Positions 6,572-8,602 of a DNA stretch of 8,602 bases are shown piece by piece. Position numbers and translations under genes: made by a program. The notes under the pieces are model-generated. The model had not been told where the DNA came from, did no database searches, and was given only the letters and a program-made list of their open reading frames with translations. Source of the DNA: an uncultured Ellagibacter sp. GTDB taxonomy: Bacteria > Actinomycetota > Coriobacteriia > Coriobacteriales > Eggerthellaceae. How positions within the stretch are numbered: the stretch's first letter is position 1; each line of letters starts with the position of its first letter. The stretch is from assembly GCA_934661105.1 (NCBI GenBank), contig CAKUIV010000084.1:1-8602 (forward strand). Reading direction: 5' to 3'.

Positions 6572-8602
6572 CTACGCCTCGGCTTGTTCGCCTTCCTCGG
6601 CGACTTCGGCCTCGGCTTGCGCAAGGACGCCGTCGTCGGCGGAGTCGGACGATTTCACGAGCTTCACCGCGAAATGGGCGTCGGGACCGCCCGGTTTGAG
6701 CGCCGGGTTGAAGCACGGGGCACCGCCCATCGGGGCGAGTTTGAAGGACGCGCCCTCTTCGCTCGCGAGGAACGCCTTCACGACATCGATGTTCTCGGCG
6801 CGCGTGATGGTGCAGGTGGCGAACACGAGCTCGCCGCCCTCCTTCACATGCGATGCCGCGGACTTGAGCATGGCAAGGCCCGTTTGAGCGAGCTCGCCGA
6901 TGCGCTCTTCCTCAAGGCGCCAGCGGATTTCGGGATGACGGCGAAGCGTGCCGAGACCCGAGCACGGCGCGTCGATGAAGACGGCGTCGAATGTGCGCTC
7001 GCCCACCACCGTATCTAGATCGGTCGCGTCGCCGGTCAGCGATTCCGCGACGTTCACGCCGTAGGTCTTGGCGCGCTCGGCGGTGAGCTCGGTCTTGAAC
7101 CCGAGGTTGTCGACCGTGACGTAATCCTCGATCTGAGAGCCCCACGCGCGCTCGGCGTTGCTCTGGATGAGGATGGTCTTCGTGCCGCGACCAGCGCCGA
7201 TCTCGAGGAACGATGCTGGTTTTTCGGCGGGAAGGACAAGGCGGGCCACCTGCTGCGACGAGGCATCGGAAACGAGCAGCATGCCTTGCGAGATAAGATG
7301 GCGCACGCGTCCGTCGAAGAGCACGCGCCCTTCGGTCAAGCAGAAGCATCCCGGAACCTCGCCTTCGCCCATGACGACCGGTGTGGGGTCGCCGTGAGAA
7401 GAGCGGATGGTCTCGAGCACTTCCTCCTCGTTCGCCTTGATGGCGTTGAGCGCGATGAACAGCGGCGCCGGCTCGTTGGACGCAGCGAGGTAGTCGCGCG
7501 CGATTTCGGGGCCGAGGTCCTTGATGGCGCGCTTCGCGAGCCACTCGGGGAACGCATGCAGGCGCGCGTAAGCCGCGAAGTCGGTGCGGGGATCGCCGAA
7601 GGGGAACTTCTGCTTCTTGTCGGAGATGCGGCGCAGAACGGCGTTCGCAAGGCCCGCCGCCTTCGGCGCGACCGAGCGCACAAGCTCGACGCCCTGGCTC
7701 ACGGCGGCGTGAGGCTCCTTCCCGAGGAACACGATCTCGTAGGTGCTCACGCGCATCGCGTCACGCACGTCGTCGTCGATGTCGCTTATGCGATCGAGGC
7801 AGCGGTTGATGACGTCGTCGAGCGTGCCGGTCGAGCTTACCACGCCGAGCACAAGACGCGTCGCGAACGCGCGGTCTTCGCGGGACATGCGAGACGAGTC
7901 GATGTATTTGTGGATGAGCTCTTGAGCGAACGCGTCGCGCTCGCGCACGATGCGGCACACGTGAAGCGCGGCAAGGCGCGCCGGGCTCGCGGAGCGGCCT
8001 CCGTCGCGATGGGGAACGCCGCTTGTACGCGGGGTGTTGTCGAACGAGCGCTTCGCACCGCGACGATTGTCGCCGCCCGAGCCCTTCGGGCGGTTGCGGT
8101 ACTTGTAGTCGCCGTTCTCGTCGAGCTCGAGCTCGCCGCGGTACACGCCCGCCTCCTGCGGATGGCGTTCGGCGAGTTCGGCGTTCTGAGCGTTGGGACG
8201 CCAAGGCCCGCGGCGCTCGAAGGTCTTGCGCTCAGGACGCTTTTCCTGGTCATGCGAACGTTCGCCGCTGCGCTCGGAAACATCGGCTGCGTTGCGGTCG
8301 CGCGAGTCGCCCTCGAACGCGCGCTTGCGGTCGAACGAGCGCTCCCCACCTCGGTCATCGCGCTTGAAATCGCGGGAATCGCGGGGCTTGAAATCGCGTT
8401 TGCCGTCCCGCGCGGGACGATCGCCGTAAGGCTTGCGGTCTCGGTCGCCGTAGGGCTTGCGACCGTCGCGGCCACCCTTACCGTAAGGCTTGCGGTCGAC
8501 GCGATCGTTCTTGCCGTAGGGCTTGCGGTCGCGGTCTTCGGCGGAACGATACGGCTTGCGATCGCCGTTTGCGTCCTCGTTGTCGAACGGCTTATGGGCA
8601 GA
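6572..8602 (-). CDS. rsmB: 16S rRNA (cytosine-967-C5)-methyltransferase RsmB with long charged N-terminal extension (5' end outside window)
   Basis: 676 codons are visible and the frame is open to the right edge, so the start is not seen. Counting from the GTG at 8146: a NusB-like RNA-binding domain at about 54-175, then a Rossmann S-adenosylmethionine methyltransferase domain at about 285-500. The latter has motif I FLEIGAGRGTKT (313-324), motif IV IDAPCSGLGT with C395, the RRHPEIRW block (402-409), and motif VI VFATCTIT with C445, the expected catalytic cysteine that attacks cytosine C6; C395 releases the product. It methylates C967 of 16S rRNA. Motif I is unusual: the family normally reads CAAPGGKT. 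The tail is acidic. Upstream of 8146 the frame encodes about 150 residues rich in R, D, K, G, with five DRKPYG-like repeats (8423-8563), probably disordered and RNA-binding. The GTG at 8146 has AGGAGG five bases upstream and may be an internal or true start. Confidence 0.9.
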   Translation of the reverse strand, partial: SAHKPFDNEDANGDRKPYRSAEDRDRKPYGKNDRVDRKPYGKGGRDGRKPYGDRDRKPYGDRPARDGKRDFKPRDSRDFKRDDRGGERSFDRKRAFEGDSRDRNAADVSERSGERSHDQEKRPERKTFERRGPWRPNAQNAELAERHPQEAGVYRGELELDENGDYKYRNRPKGSGGDNRRGAKRSFDNTPRTSGVPHRDGGRSASPARLAALHVCRIVRERDAFAQELIHKYIDSSRMSREDRAFATRLVLGVVSSTGTLDDVINRCLDRISDIDDDVRDAMRVSTYEIVFLGKEPHAAVSQGVELVRSVAPKAAGLANAVLRRISDKKQKFPFGDPRTDFAAYARLHAFPEWLAKRAIKDLGPEIARDYLAASNEPAPLFIALNAIKANEEEVLETIRSSHGDPTPVVMGEGEVPGCFCLTEGRVLFDGRVRHLISQGMLLVSDASSQQVARLVLPAEKPASFLEIGAGRGTKTILIQSNAERAWGSQIEDYVTVDNLGFKTELTAERAKTYGVNVAESLTGDATDLDTVVGERTFDAVFIDAPCSGLGTLRRHPEIRWRLEEERIGELAQTGLAMLKSAASHVKEGGELVFATCTITRAENIDVVKAFLASEEGASFKLAPMGGAPCFNPALKPGGPDAHFAVKLVKSSDSADDGVLAQAEAEVAEEGEQAEA
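8423..8563 (-). repeat. Five DRKPYG-type coding repeats in the RsmB N-terminal extension
   Basis: On the minus strand five units encode [D/G]RKPY[G/R] at 8546-8563, 8513-8530, 8480-8497, 8447-8464 and 8423-8440. Spacing is 33, 33, 33 and 24 bases, always a multiple of three, and synonymous third positions differ between copies, so selection appears to be on the protein. A degenerate HKPFD unit lies near 8585-8596. Further left come DFK and ERS/FDRK-type motifs. Confidence 0.8.

Noticed and set aside
8423..8563. Regular repeats considered as a CRISPR array or non-coding tandem repeat
   Set aside because: Units are short, spaced by multiples of three, vary at synonymous positions and keep an open frame with rsmB; there are no unique spacers.

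Overview
The window is GC-rich, and its genes end most codons in G or C. Every gene I can support lies on the minus strand, so transcription runs from high to low coordinates. The content (2-oxoacid:ferredoxin oxidoreductase subunits, a small 2[4Fe-4S] ferredoxin, an AMP-forming acyl-CoA synthetase, an XRE-cupin regulator) points to a strict or facultative anaerobe that ferments or respires organic and amino acids. I lean towards a high-GC gut actinobacterium of the Coriobacteriia (Eggerthellaceae type). That placement is inference from gene style; a sulfate-reducer-like proteobacterium cannot be excluded.

Layout, right to left. (1) 8602-6572 is the 3' part of rsmB (16S rRNA m5C967 methyltransferase). 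It has an unusual, highly charged repeat-rich N-terminal extension and runs off the right edge. A strong hairpin at 6509-6543 follows it. (2) 6508-6400 is a promoter region: a TATACT -10 box, a 9-bp dyad just downstream of the expected transcription start, and a repeated 12-mer. (3) 6399-508 is a seven-gene transcription unit: XRE-cupin regulator, AMP-forming acyl-CoA synthetase, P-loop NTPase, 2[4Fe-4S] ferredoxin, then the alpha (VorB-like), beta (TPP-binding) and gamma subunits of a 2-oxoacid:ferredoxin oxidoreductase. From the synthetase onward the genes overlap by one base or sit 5-22 bases apart. The only sizeable gap (105 bases) separates the regulator from the synthetase and holds a weak hairpin. 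(4) 507-430 carries a 10-bp inverted repeat, probably the terminator of the unit. (5) 429-1 is relatively AT-rich with no supportable gene, possibly the leader of something beyond the left edge.

How the genes fit together: the oxidoreductase interconverts a 2-oxoacid plus CoA with acyl-CoA, CO2 and reduced ferredoxin. The ferredoxin encoded in the unit is the obvious electron carrier or delta subunit. The synthetase makes acyl-CoA from a free acid at the cost of ATP to AMP. Together they could run from a carboxylic acid (for example a branched-chain or aromatic acid) through its acyl-CoA to the 2-oxoacid by reductive carboxylation, or act separately in amino-acid catabolism. The sequence alone does not fix direction or substrate. 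The P-loop NTPase between the metabolic genes has no assigned role and is the most open question here. The least expected sequence features are the DRKPYG-repeat extension of RsmB, with a possible internal start, and the architecture of the regulator's promoter.
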